This document shows, one piece after another, positions 10,946-22,700 of a stretch of 64,000 bases of DNA. Both the position numbers and the translations under genes were made by a program. Positions within the stretch are counted from its first letter, which is position 1, and each line of letters begins with the position of its first letter. Source of the stretch: Lates calcarifer (lineage: Eukaryota; Chordata; Actinopteri; Centropomidae). Under the pieces are notes generated by a model, which did no database searches, had not been told where the DNA came from, and worked only from the letters and a program-made list of their open reading frames with translations. The stretch lies in NCBI RefSeq assembly GCF_001640805.2, contig NC_066844.1, forward strand, positions 13,826,543 to 13,890,542. The letters are read 5' to 3'.

Positions 10946-13900
10946 ATTAGCGCTTAGAGTTGAAGTTTATATTTACTTGAAAGAACATCCTTATAGACTT
11001 TGAAGCTTCTCAGGAAATGCAGTCAAAGGAAAAACAGTCCAGTCCCCCTCAATGCAGGAAAAAGCAGGATTTAAATCCAAATCCATTAAATTAGTTAGTG
11101 AACGTCTGTTGGGCCAGTCCAATTAATGAAATGGGGTTTGAATAAAGTATCAACACTCACAGAGGAAAAACAGCTCCATAAGCTTACTCTCATACATTTT
11201 ATGGCTCTGAAAAACACACTGTGGCTTAGGATGGTGGTCTTGGACAACTCTTAACGCATAAATGCAATCTCCACGTATAAATGGTTTTGAAACTGCTCAT
11301 CTGGGATACATTCAAGAAAACAGATTATAATTAGAGAGATAGCTGTAGAGTACTGGCTACATCCCAGTTTTTCTTTCCTTTTTGAGCCTGTACGAATGAA
11401 CGCAGATGCTGCAATCAGTCATGATGATAGCTAATTATGAATAAATGATCTGTTTTTAGAAACGTTCTTCTGCAGAGCTCTGTTGTCTGTCACTCTGCTG
11501 TATTTTCTCACCGCCTTGCTGTGCTGCTAGGCTGGTTTTATGTGTCCTTAAGCCGTAAACCGACCAAACCAGTCTTTAAAAGCTGTCACACCCTCTATGG
11601 GCTAAAACCTCTTCTTCTGTCCTCCCCTGTGAATGACAAGCCAGTGTTTATAGTACCAAACCCTCCCTGTAGGCATCCATGCAATAGAACCCTGCTGTAC
11701 ACATGTATTGAGCCTCCACCCCCCACCATAGATTACGCTTGTAACCCTTCACCTCATTTCCCTCCCTTCCTTCCCCACATTTTCTACCACTACAAGTGTA
11801 TCCTGCCACTGGTTGCCTCTTTAGGGAGGCCACAGTTGAGCAGCTTTACTTGCTCGCAGCTCTCCTCAGTGTTATGCTTCTTGAGCGAGCTCAGGGGAGG
11901 TCTCAGACACTTCCAGCTCCTCGGCTTTACCCGAGGCAGTGAGAGAGGTGGGAGTGTTTTGTATCCAGCTGTCTCCCTCTGTCTCTGTTCCTCTGCTGCC
12001 TCACACCAGCTGCAGCCAGACATCAGGAGGAGGCTGTTCCAGCTGACACTCGACTACATAAACAATGGGCTCCTATGTACTTTCCTCTCATCTAACTACA
12101 GACTAAACTCCTCTAATATGGAGAGCAGATTAGCTTGGTCTCAAATTTCATATTTAGTCAGTACTGATCAATGTCAACACCAAACATATAAAACTATCAA
12201 GTACTGAAAGTTGGCATCAAATATCTGGTCAGGGTTCCTGATTTAGAACTGCACCGATCAATACTTTTATATGAACAATGGTTTAAAGGTGCTATATGAA
12301 AGTTTTTGCTATCACTACATAGCCAGCATTAACATCTGTTTATACTTATCAGTCTAGAAAAAACATTGCAAGTTCGGCATCAAACTTAATTCCTTTACTT
12401 GCCAAGAGCTGTCTCCAAGGGTAGAAAACAACTCCATTGTTAACTCCTGTTTTGCTTCTATTTCTGTCATTTCAAAGTTAGAATGCTAACCGACTAGACC
12501 TGGCCAGTCCCGTCTCGTGATAACATGTTTTATGAAAGTGAGTCCCTGTAGCATCTAATAAGTCCAACATGAGAGGATGAAGATGTAGTGCTGGCCAGAG
12601 GATGTAACCCTTGATCTAACCCTTGTCTTAAACACGATGATGGCTTAGTAAGTGAAGTAGTGCAACGCTTACTGCGAACCTACATATACCACCTTTAAAT
12701 GACTATGTACTCTGAAAGGTGTCACTTGCACTCAATCACACCCTTACCATTCTCATCCACCCCCATTTTTAGTCACAGCTAGCTGTTTTCAGGAAAAACA
12801 CTCCCGTAAGTGAAGTATTTAGCAGCTAAAAAATATTTCCCATGGGAGTTATCTGAAATGAGCATAAATATTGGACCTAAGTTCATCAAGTGAGCAATGA
12901 TACAACTCCAGACGAATGCTAATATTTCTCCATATCTGCTATTATGTGGCAAGTGACTTTATAAGGTGATTATATGTCAGTTTTGTCTTTGCAGCTTGTT
13001 TCACTATACACAGATGACCATGAAAAAGGCTTCTAAGACTAAGGTATTGAAAAAAGTATACTTTGGGCACTGGTACAGAAACTTAGTCTCAATTTGCAAT
13101 AGCCATACAATCACCTCAATAGCCAAGAGGCTCAGCTAAACTCAGATTAAAGTGACTGTAAATCATCCCCCAAAATCAACACATTGTACCTTAATCCAGA
13201 GTGTAGGTCTCTGACAATATATGAAGGCTGAATAGTTGGATTAGCTGACCAGTCACATGCACTGAAGTCTTGTTCATCGACTTATGTGGATAACCTTCCA
13301 TAAAGGAGACAGAAAAAGCAGTGTGGGTGTATGGGAAGTGGTAGGATTGCTCACATGAGGATACAGCAGACTGCAAAGGTCACCGTGGGTCATCATTAAC
13401 ATGTCACATGATCAGCTACAGTGTAGGTCCAAGCAGCCGGATCTGCTGAATGACAGTCTGTTTGAGTTATGAGGCTAGCTAACCAGCTTAGCCAGCCAAA
13501 AGCCAAAGCCTCTCGGGTAGGCCAAGGAGGAGGGGTGGGGATGGAGGGGTCAGCCTGAAGGCAGTGTACTGTCAAAGTGTGCCTGACCCAACAGAGTTAA
13601 GTATTGTATAATACTACATTATTCCCTGTCCCACGCCTTTGTGTTGTAGAAACTAAATGGGAGGCAGATGTTGCAAGTCAAAAGCCTGCACAAGGAGAAC
13701 AGTGTTGTTACTTAGCAGCTGATGCCAAAACAGTACACAGCTTTGTTTTTGTGTCACATCTACTGACTCCTGTTGCCTCACTGAAGACTACCTTTGGACG
13801 CAATTATGGTTGTTTCAAAATGACAAGTTAGTTAAGTGTTGCTGATTCATGCAAAAACACCAAGAAAGGATAAGTGTTGTTTTGTACTGTGTAGCAGAGC

Positions 13901-14854
13901 TTCCTCTCCTGGATTATACGTCTATTGAGGAGAAAACACTGAAGACACACACCTGTCGGGTGTGCAGCACCACACACGTGTTGGTGGGATCCTTACAGCA
14001 GCTGCAACTGTTAAGAACAAGAGCCTCCACTGTGCCTCAAAGACATGACTTTACTTGAGTTTATTGCCACCAGTGCTGTGTGTTGACTCCTCCAAGTTGC
14101 ACAATATGTATGAAGATGAGTCACTGCAGGAGAGGACATAAATCACTACTGTAGCACAGAGGGGGTAAAGCCGTGCAGTTCGAGTCAAAGTTAAACTGGA
14201 GAGCCACTGGAATACTGTTACGCCTGAGTGCACAGAGGTCATGCGTTGGGTTCATTTCAAAAATAACACGCATTCCTTACAGAGTAAATACACTACATCA
14301 AACGCTAAGGAACTATATTTTAGTTATTCTGAAAGCAAAGGGTTAACATGAACACTTTGGAAAGCTGGTACTGATGAAGTGATTACTCTTTTTTTACACC
14401 CATCATTCTTATCTTCATGTTTCCCCCCTCTCCTCACACGTTGCCACTTAAAACCAAATAACAGAGCATTACGTTCCAGATGCATTCTCATTAGCTGCAG
14501 TCAATTTCAAATTGAATACAAAAAAAAAAAAAAAACAGTCGAAGGAGCTGACACAGCGACTAACTCGGATTTGAAGGTGAATGACTGCAGATGAATCCAC
14601 TTTGTCACTGTGCAGTGCTCAGCTCTCCGCACTATAATCTACTGCAGCCCATTGATTAGCATTGGGGTAAGTGGAGAGGAAAGCAAAGTTAGCCAATCTG
14701 TCACCCAGGGGGCATTGTCAAGAACAGGAATACTGATGGACATAGGTTAAGACCTCATGCTCCTTTGAAGTCTTCATTTTCAATACTGACACTGATTCAG
14801 TGTTTGGAATCACAGGTACTTCATAGCTCAGGCTTTCTCTTTTGTCTGGCTCTT
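10946..14854. other. Intergenic region between frmd4b and arl6ip5 (convergent 3' ends)
   Basis: No supported gene. It contains a 17-bp inverted-repeat element (12282-12699), a cluster of three CAGCTG E-boxes (11966-12045) and a G-run cluster at 13525-13549 that could form a G-quadruplex. In mammals LMOD3 lies between these two genes; I looked on both strands and saw no leiomodin-like exon. Confidence 0.6.
12282..12699. mobile_element. MITE-like element with 17-bp terminal inverted repeats and TTAA ends
   Basis: The left end, TTTAAAGGTGCTATATG (12282-12298), matches the complement of the right end, CATATACCACCTTTAAA (12683-12699), at 16 of 17 positions. TTAA occurs at 12283-12286 and at 12695-12698, outside AGGTG and CACCT, which fits a TTAA target duplication as made by piggyBac-type transposases. 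The 418-bp interior has no coding capacity, so it is non-autonomous. Confidence 0.7.
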
Positions 14855-14860
14855 TTTATT
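14855..14860 (-). terminator. arl6ip5: Candidate polyadenylation signal of arl6ip5
   Basis: TTTATT on the plus strand (AATAAA on the minus strand) is the first such signal downstream of the arl6ip5 stop. It predicts a 3'UTR of about 570 nt, 15412 down to about 14840. Confidence 0.5.
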
Positions 14861-15412
14861 TGCATGAACATGAGGTTAGATGGTTTCTATTCAAACGTGC
14901 ACTCAAGTAAACTGTTACATTTATGTGAGGAGACAATCCAGTCTTTGGAGTACCTTGGCAGTGATGTGTGTTGAGTATGCACATTTTTTTTTCTTTGTTA
15001 GAAGGCAACTCTTGCATTGCTTTCACAATTTTAGTTGAGCATAAACTGGCAGGACTGATGGTTTTTTCTGAGACTGATTAAACACAGATTTCATACTGAG
15101 GAAGGAGCCCGCAGCTGTGTTGAACACTGACACATTGCATAGAAGAGATGTGAGGCAGCACTGAGATGCCCTCACTGTTGTTTGAGAAAAGTGCCCTGAC
15201 AAGTTCTGGGAGGAGTGACAGATAACCCTGAGGTAAAGATAAACCCCTTCAGATAACAAACCTTCTTTTCAAAACACACACAGGTAAACACATTGTAAAG
15301 GAAACACATTTTAAGAGGTTTTAAACTGAGAGATACAGAAATTTGTTACATCTAAGAAAAAAGTCAAGATCTTTGGGCCAAAAGATGAACGTTTCCAATC
15401 ACTCAAATCCAA

Positions 15413-16646
15413 TCACTCCTTCAGTTTTCCCTCCAGAAAGCTCTGGATCTTTTGAAAGTTTTCTTCTTGCTGACCTAGAGCCTCCAGCAAAATGCCCATG
15501 GGTGACCTCTTCAGTCCAGCACCTTCAATCTTGTTCTCCAGTTTATTCTTCATGTTGCGGAGGCGAAATGAAGCATGTGCAAATATCACTGAAAGGCAGA
15601 TGGGAAAAAGACTGGTAATGTTTTCAACTTTTGGCAAAAACAAACCTATAAACCTTAGTTCAAGTCATACTATTATAACATCTGAAAAACATGTTTCATT
15701 GATTTTGAAGAACTAAGATCATTTTACAATTCAAATGCACAGATCATTATCGTCTGATATTTACTGGGTAATAAATTTTGTCTATTTACTTTCAGGCCAA
15801 AAATTATATTGCAGCACAGGTATATATATCAACTTCATGTGTCATTTATGGAGTTAAATTAACATGTGACCTTCCAACATTATAATCTAGAACTTACAAG
15901 CCAGAGGTAAAGTGATTGCCGACATGAACACCATGACACTCCCCATCATAGAAATTAAGATGTAGCTGGCGACCATAACAGCGATCAAAAATGCTGTGGG
16001 ATTCTTCCTCTTAAAGTTGTTGATCACAGCTCTGTTCTCTCCAGCCCACACTGAACCCAGGAAGACGCCCGACACCACAGCCATGGCAGTGAACATCCCC
16101 AGAGGGTTCAGGAACCTGCGGGGCATCAACACAGGACAACAGAGACCAGGGAGGTCAGTTTAAAACTGCACTGATTCAACTGGAGCACAGGTAAGACTTG
16201 TGTTTGCGGTCACTGGCTCCACCAAGTGTCTGGATGCTGTCTGTACAACACCATCCCTAATATTATCACAGGCTGTTTTCATCCACTGTGTTCATCACTA
16301 TATATCCAGAAAGTAAAAAAAAGACGACAGAAAAGACAACTAAAACCAAAACAACAGTCAATTAACTGATTATTCAGTCAGCAGAAGATAAAGCTATATC
16401 ATAGCTATCTCTTGTCCCAGCTTTGAAACTGGAAGATTTGCTGCCTTCCTTTGTCTTCTGTGAACTGAATATATGCAGCCGACAACCTTCTTCTTGTATC
16501 CCTTTTATGTACTTGGCATTATATATATTTTTTAACACGAACACATAATATACACAAACATTTGGTGTAGGAGCCATGTTGGATTGCAAACAATCACTGA
16601 ACGTACACACCACCCCCCACCTGCTCCCCTCACCAATACCACAACT

Positions 16647-16683
<37 letters not shown>

Positions 16684-19317
16684 ACAAACACAGAGCCGAG
16701 GACACTACTCAGCCGACTCACAGCTTAAACTCTCCTGGCTTTATTCTTGCACAAGTCATGCGTGTTGGTGTTTTAAATGTCTCCTATGTAAATGTGAGTT
16801 TTAAACTTCATCGTCATTGTGTAAATTTTGTATATATTTGTATTTTTGTATCTTCTTCTATCTATCTTCTTATATTTTTTATACAGTGCACTGTTTGCTG
16901 TGTGGAGCACCCACAGTTTTGTTGTACCCCACTGTACAATGACAATAAAGCCTATTCAATTCTATTCTAATTCCTATCCTTTAAAATCCTTTATTTCCCT
17001 TAAATGCCGCAGTTGAAAAATCAACTTGGCACTGTCCCCTGGTGGACAATCTATGTAAAAACAACACTGTCCTGTTCTGTTCTTGTTACTTATCTTTTGA
17101 TATATTTTGCTGATATGAATGTATCTGTGATAAGCTAATATCAGCCAATATATCTGCCCAGCTAATATATTAGTTGAGGTCTACTTTGTGATATTCTATA
17201 TAAATTCAATTTATTACTGACACTACATAGAACGATATGTTTGATATGTTTTCCATGGTTTATACAGGACACTGAACTATAAACATTGACTGTATTTTCA
17301 ATCCAATGGATTGCAAGTCTTTCCACTGATTTTGGTCTAATCCTGAACAAAACCTTCTCCCTATAGGTGTGGCCATAAGTTACCATGGTAACAGAAGTCA
17401 GTGAACTGACACTATCTTTGTGAGTCCAAAAACACACGTGCAAATAAACTACCTAACCTAACAGTTCTGCATTAAGATACATGCCCCTTGTATTCATGCT
17501 GAATAAAAAAATCCTCATTGTGAAATGGTGAGCATTTGTTGAATGTAGACCTTTGACATTTTTGGATGGGCTCAACATACCTCACTGCGCTGCATTGCAG
17601 AACCTGCCATCTTTATCACCAGACACTGCCTACGAATACTACTCCCAGCTGAGGTATGGTAGTGGGATTAAAAAGTGAGAAGTTTTGTTCTTCAGCATAT
17701 TCACACAGAGGTAAACATGCCAGCAGAGCAGAGACAGATTTTTCTTCATTTGTTTTTCAGTGTCTGCGGTTGTATTTAATGATCTGAAACCATGTCAGAG
17801 TTGTGTGAAGAGGAACTGTATAAGGAGTAATTCATAATTGTTAAAAACACAGCTGAATTTGTGATCACTTGCTCTGTTACATGGGTGAAGTTAAATGGTA
17901 TAGTCTCTGTGTTGCTTGATGAAAATGTACTATAACAACATGAGCTTCCTTAAACAATTCATCCTACAGTGTTAAGCACAGTTAAGACAGTTTAAGACAG
18001 GAATACTTGGCCATGCAAATGAGGTAAATGCAAAGGCAGAAACATGGCTGAGCGGTTTCCAAACTAGATAAAAAATAACAATACGGTTTCAGGACACAAT
18101 CAAACTGAAAGTGTCAAAGTTCAGTCTTGTTGGTTTTAAGGGTCATGATTCAGGGTTGACTCACTGAGAAAATACCTGATACTGGATTTATCCCTAATCA
18201 GTGATTCAGGGGCCAGCTGATTAGGCTGCAGTTTTTTCACAACTGTGCTATCTGCAGTGCAACAGCTGACTAGACAAACAGCTTAAGGGGGCTTCAAAAC
18301 CATAGCAACAATATGTCATCACACAGCTCAGTGGACACACCATGACAGGGCATCACTATTTTTAGTGAGCCAGGCTTTAGTTGGAACAAAGTGCCAACTA
18401 AAGTTGGAACAAAGTGCCAACTAAAGCCAAGATATTTCATAAAATAGAGACATAACCTCTTGTTCCTTGTGCAGATTGAACGTGCCTTGTATGGAGTTAT
18501 CAGATAGTAGACCAGTTCTTCGAGAAATCTGCAGTAGTCCAGGGCTGTGCTTAGAACTTCAGACCTATGGAAATTTTGATTTTAGATTATGTAATGTATG
18601 AGTCAGGCCCGAAACTGGTCACATATCCTCATCTCTCTCTCCAGTTCAGTCTGTTGCCAACAGTGCAAGCGAGAACATCTTGGGACCCTCGGGTCACCAT
18701 ATTTGTGTTTTAATAGACTGTATATGGTTATAACTTAACCAGTGAAATGTGTCAAATCACATTCCTGCATAAGAGGTGCAAAAGGGTGGAAAAGTTCTTA
18801 ATATTGTTTGCCATATTGAGAAAGAAAAGAGTTCTTACCAAGAACATAACAGTAACACTGCATCGCATGATAGCTGGCACAATATCTTTCCATTCATTCC
18901 TATGGGACTCATTCCAACGCTTCTCCACATTAGCACTCCACTGGCTTTATCCTCATTTTAAATCCCTTTCAAGTAGGTTATATCCCTGTTTACACAAATA
19001 GAGCAACCTTAATGGTCACATACACCAGATAACGTGAGGAATGACTTGCAAAGTGACCAGCATTCACCTGCGAACTGCCAAATAAACACCACATAGCTGT
19101 TGTATTTACACCATAAGTTACCATCTAACGTTTCTTACCCGACAATGAGGAAAACAACGACGGCTAAAGCCAGATAATTTGTCTGATAGTAAAGCAGGTT
19201 GCTGACAACTCTGTTGTTCCATTTCGCCAAATCTTTCACATCTGGTTTAGCGAATCTTTCCGACCCGGGGAAGAAGTCGTCCCACGGTCTGAGCGGTGTC
19301 AGCTCAACTTTAGCCAT
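15413..19317 (-). CDS. arl6ip5: ADP-ribosylation factor-like 6 interacting protein 5 (PRA1 family protein 3 / JWA)
   Basis: This is an ER membrane protein of the PRA1 family that binds prenylated Rab and Arl GTPases and modulates trafficking and glutamate transporters in mammals. Minus-strand exons are 19317-19139, 16115-15898 and 15588-15413, total 573 nt, 190 residues, about the length of human ARL6IP5 (188). All junctions are GT-AG and phases agree (2, then 1). The N-terminus has the family [15 protein letters not shown] segment, then [20 protein letters not shown] entering the first hydrophobic hairpin (about 41-78). A second hydrophobic block (about 104-140) leads to [19 protein letters not shown] and a charged C-terminus ending KLKE. 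The start codon sits in a good context (GGGTAAATGG). Nothing looks broken. It is transcribed head-to-head with trnt1, 444 bp between start codons. Confidence 0.97.
16647..16688 (+). repeat. (CA)n microsatellite
   Basis: About 20 CA units, with two G interruptions near the 3' end. Confidence 0.95.
16860..16980 (+). repeat. Retroposon 3' tail with ATTCT-like tail
   Basis: CACTGTACAATGACAATAAAG followed by AT-rich TATTC/ATTCT units looks like the 3' end of a fish non-LTR retroposon. Only the tail is visible and the 5' limit is approximate. Confidence 0.5.
18379..18424. repeat. Two tandem copies of a 23-bp palindromic unit
   Basis: The unit starts AGTTGGAACAAAG and occurs identically at 18379-18401 and 18402-18424. 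Within each unit AGTTGG and CCAACT are inverted repeats, so each can form a hairpin. Confidence 0.95.
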
Positions 19318-19761
19318 TTACCCCCCTGCTCCGTTTGCTGAACTAACCGAGACAGTAGGAAGGCAGCCGGAAAACCACCTGAAGCGCCACCCGAGGATAT
19401 CGCGAGAAGCTATTGGTAGCACGTGCTCTTAAACCCCACCTCATGAGCCTTACGAAGCCTCACGCTATTGGTTAGCAACCGCATGTTATCGAAACTCTTC
19501 CTGAAACGCTTTATGGCTAATGACAAAACGATATTATGAAGCAGTAACTGCGTTTTACGGCCACAAACCCCTCTGTTTAAGTTGCATTTACTTCTGTCTG
19601 ATATAATCTGGTACGTGTACGTTGACATGTCTGTGTTGCTCATGTTGTGGTCATGTATAAACAATGTGTCAGGTGCACGCGGACATGTAGCGTTAGCTAG
19701 CTCGATAAAAGTTCACGGACACGAACAGACACATATGACGCTCTTTTTGTTGTTTTTACAG
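19318..19761. promoter_or_regulatory. Divergent (bidirectional) promoter between arl6ip5 and trnt1
   Basis: Only 444 bp separate the two start codons. No TATA box is evident. The block has an ETS-like CCGGAA (19367-19372), TATCGCGAGA (19398-19407, one mismatch to the TCTCGCGAGA element of housekeeping promoters), inverted CCAAT boxes ATTGG at 19412-19416 and 19467-19471, and an E-box CACGTG (19420-19425). These are typical of divergent housekeeping promoters. Which gene each element serves is inference. Confidence 0.75.
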
Positions 19762-19764
19762 ATG
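19747..19764 (+). promoter_or_regulatory. trnt1: Possible splice acceptor abutting the trnt1 start codon
   Basis: TTGTTGTTTTTACAG immediately precedes ATG (19762-19764) and looks like a 3' splice site, so the 5'UTR may be in a separate upstream exon within the shared promoter block. If it is not spliced, the frame stays open upstream to an ATG at 19582. Confidence 0.5.
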
Positions 19765-22700
19765 TGGAGCAGAATACTGAGCTCTCGTGTGACCGGAGGA
19801 ACAGGTTTCTATTGTAGGAGTCTCTACACTATGAAGCTGAAGACCAGTGAGTTCCAGTCTCTGTTCACTGATGGACTGAATGGAATAGCAGGTGAGATGC
19901 TGCTGTCGACAGACACCTTCCAGCTGCGGAGTGAAACCTGCCTGCCGTTGTCACTAGGACTGTGCTTCTTTTGTGTTTCACAGACATGACATGTCAGCAG
20001 AGGCAGTAAAGGCCAGAGTTTTAGTCATGAGAGAAAATTGAAAAATGTCTACACGTTTGAGAAGAAGCAGAACAGCTCATAGATGCCTCATCATGTGATT
20101 ATACACAACACTGATGATTTAGAAAATAAATAAAATTAGTTGAGAGTCCTTAATGTTCACTGAAAGAACTAAAGCAAGACTAGGTGAATCTGCTGGGTGA
20201 ATAGTCTCATTTCAAATATGTATATCTGCATTAGTGTATGTGTTGGCTGTACAAACAGTTGCAGAACAGACATACTAGAGTAAAGATTCTCACACATTTA
20301 TTTTTAAAAGCTATTTAAAGAAACATTCATGGAATCTTTATCAAAAATGTTTGTCTATGTAATGAGTTCATTTTAAAAAATTAATACAGGCTGATATATT
20401 GTTATCATATTTTTTTTTCTAATTGTAAAGGCATGTTCTACAGGCTTTTAATTGTAATTATTGCCCTGAAAAGGCAATTCTTTATGCAAATGCATTGGAT
20501 TTTCTTTAAGTGAAACTTTATTGTTCTGGGCTCTGAAAAAGCCAGAGCCTTAATGGGTTACACCAGGTTTTTAGTATTAGCACTTCCATAGATACGAGAG
20601 ACAGAGACACATTCAAACAGAAAAAAAAGAAATAGACATTACACAGCAGTCAAAAAAGATGCAGTAGATATAAAATAAAATGAATAAATAAAGTGTTATG
20701 ACTTTTAGTCCTCAGTATGGGTAAAGCAACACAAAATGCAGGATTCTGCATTTCCCTTAATGTAATGCAAACAATGACATCATTTTGTCAGACCCTGTTC
20801 TGTTAAATATGCACATCTTTCAACTCTATGACTCCAGTTTGGAATGCAGGCAAAACAGTATTGTCTCAGACTCCAGAGTCACAGAGGACATTATGCAATT
20901 TTCATAGGGTGAGTAGTACAACCTGTGACTAGTATACTTTGTCCTAAATTGGTGGAATGCCCCTTCAATATTCCTGCACACACGGTGGCCCTGGAAGTTT
21001 TAATGTTTTTAACATAACTACCACTTCACACTCATCACATCAACCTTAAAACCCTTTTCCAAAGCCACTCTAGAGGTAGCAATAATCTCATTGATCGGGT
21101 GGAAAAAAATGAGTTAGCTGGCAAACAAAAAATTAAACAAAAAATTAATTGATAGCTTTTGTGTTGATTCATGACAATGGAATTCATCATCTTTGAAAGT
21201 TACCTAAAATTGCTTGTGCTTTCAGCCACAGTGCTTTTGAATATCCACCAAACTCCTCTAAGTGTGTGTTTGGTTTTTGCAGAGCTGTTTGAGAAGCATC
21301 AGCATGAGCTGAGGATTGCTGGAGGTGCTGTTCGGGACCTGCTGTCTGGGAAGCGGCCCGAAGATGTAGACTTTGCCACAACAGCCACTCCAGAGGAGAT
21401 GAAGCGTATGTTCCAAGGTGCTGGTATCAGGATGATCAACAATAAAGGAGAGAAGCATGGGACTATTACAGCAAGGGTAAGACTCATGCAATTAAACAGA
21501 TCGATCAAATAAGTTGGTCTTAGGTCTTGATTTGGAGATGTTGCATAATAATATGGTATGATAATGGTAGATAAGCTATCTGGTTAGATTGTGGGAGAAC
21601 TTCCCCACAAAAATGTAGAAATAAGTAGCCCAGTCACCGGAAACCCATCATCTAATTGATTTGTTTGTTCCTGGAATATGCTAATAAGTTGCATCCAATG
21701 AGACAGATGTTTCAGGCTGGAGCATATGTCTCCATGAGCCTGGATAAATTAGAATATGCCAGAAAATGTTCATATGGCATAACGTACCTTCGCCATGTAC
21801 AGATGTGTATTTTTGAGTGCCCTCTGAAGTGCTGCATTACCCACAAGTGAGACCAGAAAGAGGGGCACTAATTTGAAAGCGGGGTCGTGCGTACATGTCA
21901 CCTGTATTCTATCACATCTGAGTCATCTGTGTTTTCCTTATTATGTTCTTTTTTTTATAGCTAAATGATGAGAACTTTGAGGTGACCACGTTGCGAGTGG
22001 ACGTTCAGACAGATGGACGTCATGCAGAGGTGGAATTCACCACTGACTGGCTGAAAGATGCTGAGCGGAGAGACCTCACCATCAACTCCATGTTTTTAGG
22101 TAACTTTGTAGTTAATTGAATCAAATGAACCTTGTTGGAGAATTGTTACAGCTTATCACTGTGTTTGCTTGTGTCATGGAGTTGTGATACTGGTTCACGT
22201 GCATTGAGTGGACTTTGTTACAGTTTCTCGCACTGTGTCAAAATTTGTCAACATTTGTTGTTGACTTCTCTACCCCTGTAGGTCTCGATGGCACATTATA
22301 CGACTACTTCAAAGGATATGAAGACCTGCAGAACCGTAAAGTTCGATTTGTTGGCAGTGCTGAGCAAAGAATTCAAGAGGACTACCTGAGAATACTGCGA
22401 TATTTCAGGTGGACCTACTGTATTTAATTTTCATCTTGGCTAAATCAAACTATAAGCAGAAAAATACAGAGGGACTTAAATGGAAAAGGAAGAAAATGGA
22501 CAGTGAAAACCCATCCTCTTTATTCGTTTGAAGTGAGTGTGTGTTGACATCAGCCCTCTCATTTTACCCTAGGTTCTATGGCAGGGTGGCTTTGGAGCCT
22601 GATGACCACGAGCCTGAGACGTTGACCGCAATTAGGGAAAACAGCTGTGGACTGGCTGGAATATCAGGAGAACGGATCTGGGTGGAACTGAAAAAGATGG

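Larger units (their letters stand above)
16116..19138 (-). other. arl6ip5: arl6ip5 intron 1 with repeats
   Basis: A 3-kb intron without supported exons. It contains a (CA)n tract at 16647-16688, a retroposon 3' tail at about 16860-16980 and a 23-bp tandem duplication at 18379-18424. The rest is AT-rich sequence without recognisable structure. Confidence 0.75.

Noticed and set aside
11521..12207. Open frame of 228 codons between frmd4b and arl6ip5
   Set aside because: Composition is Pro/Ser/Cys-rich without domain or family resemblance. It has no splice or promoter support and overlaps other open frames on both strands; most likely chance.
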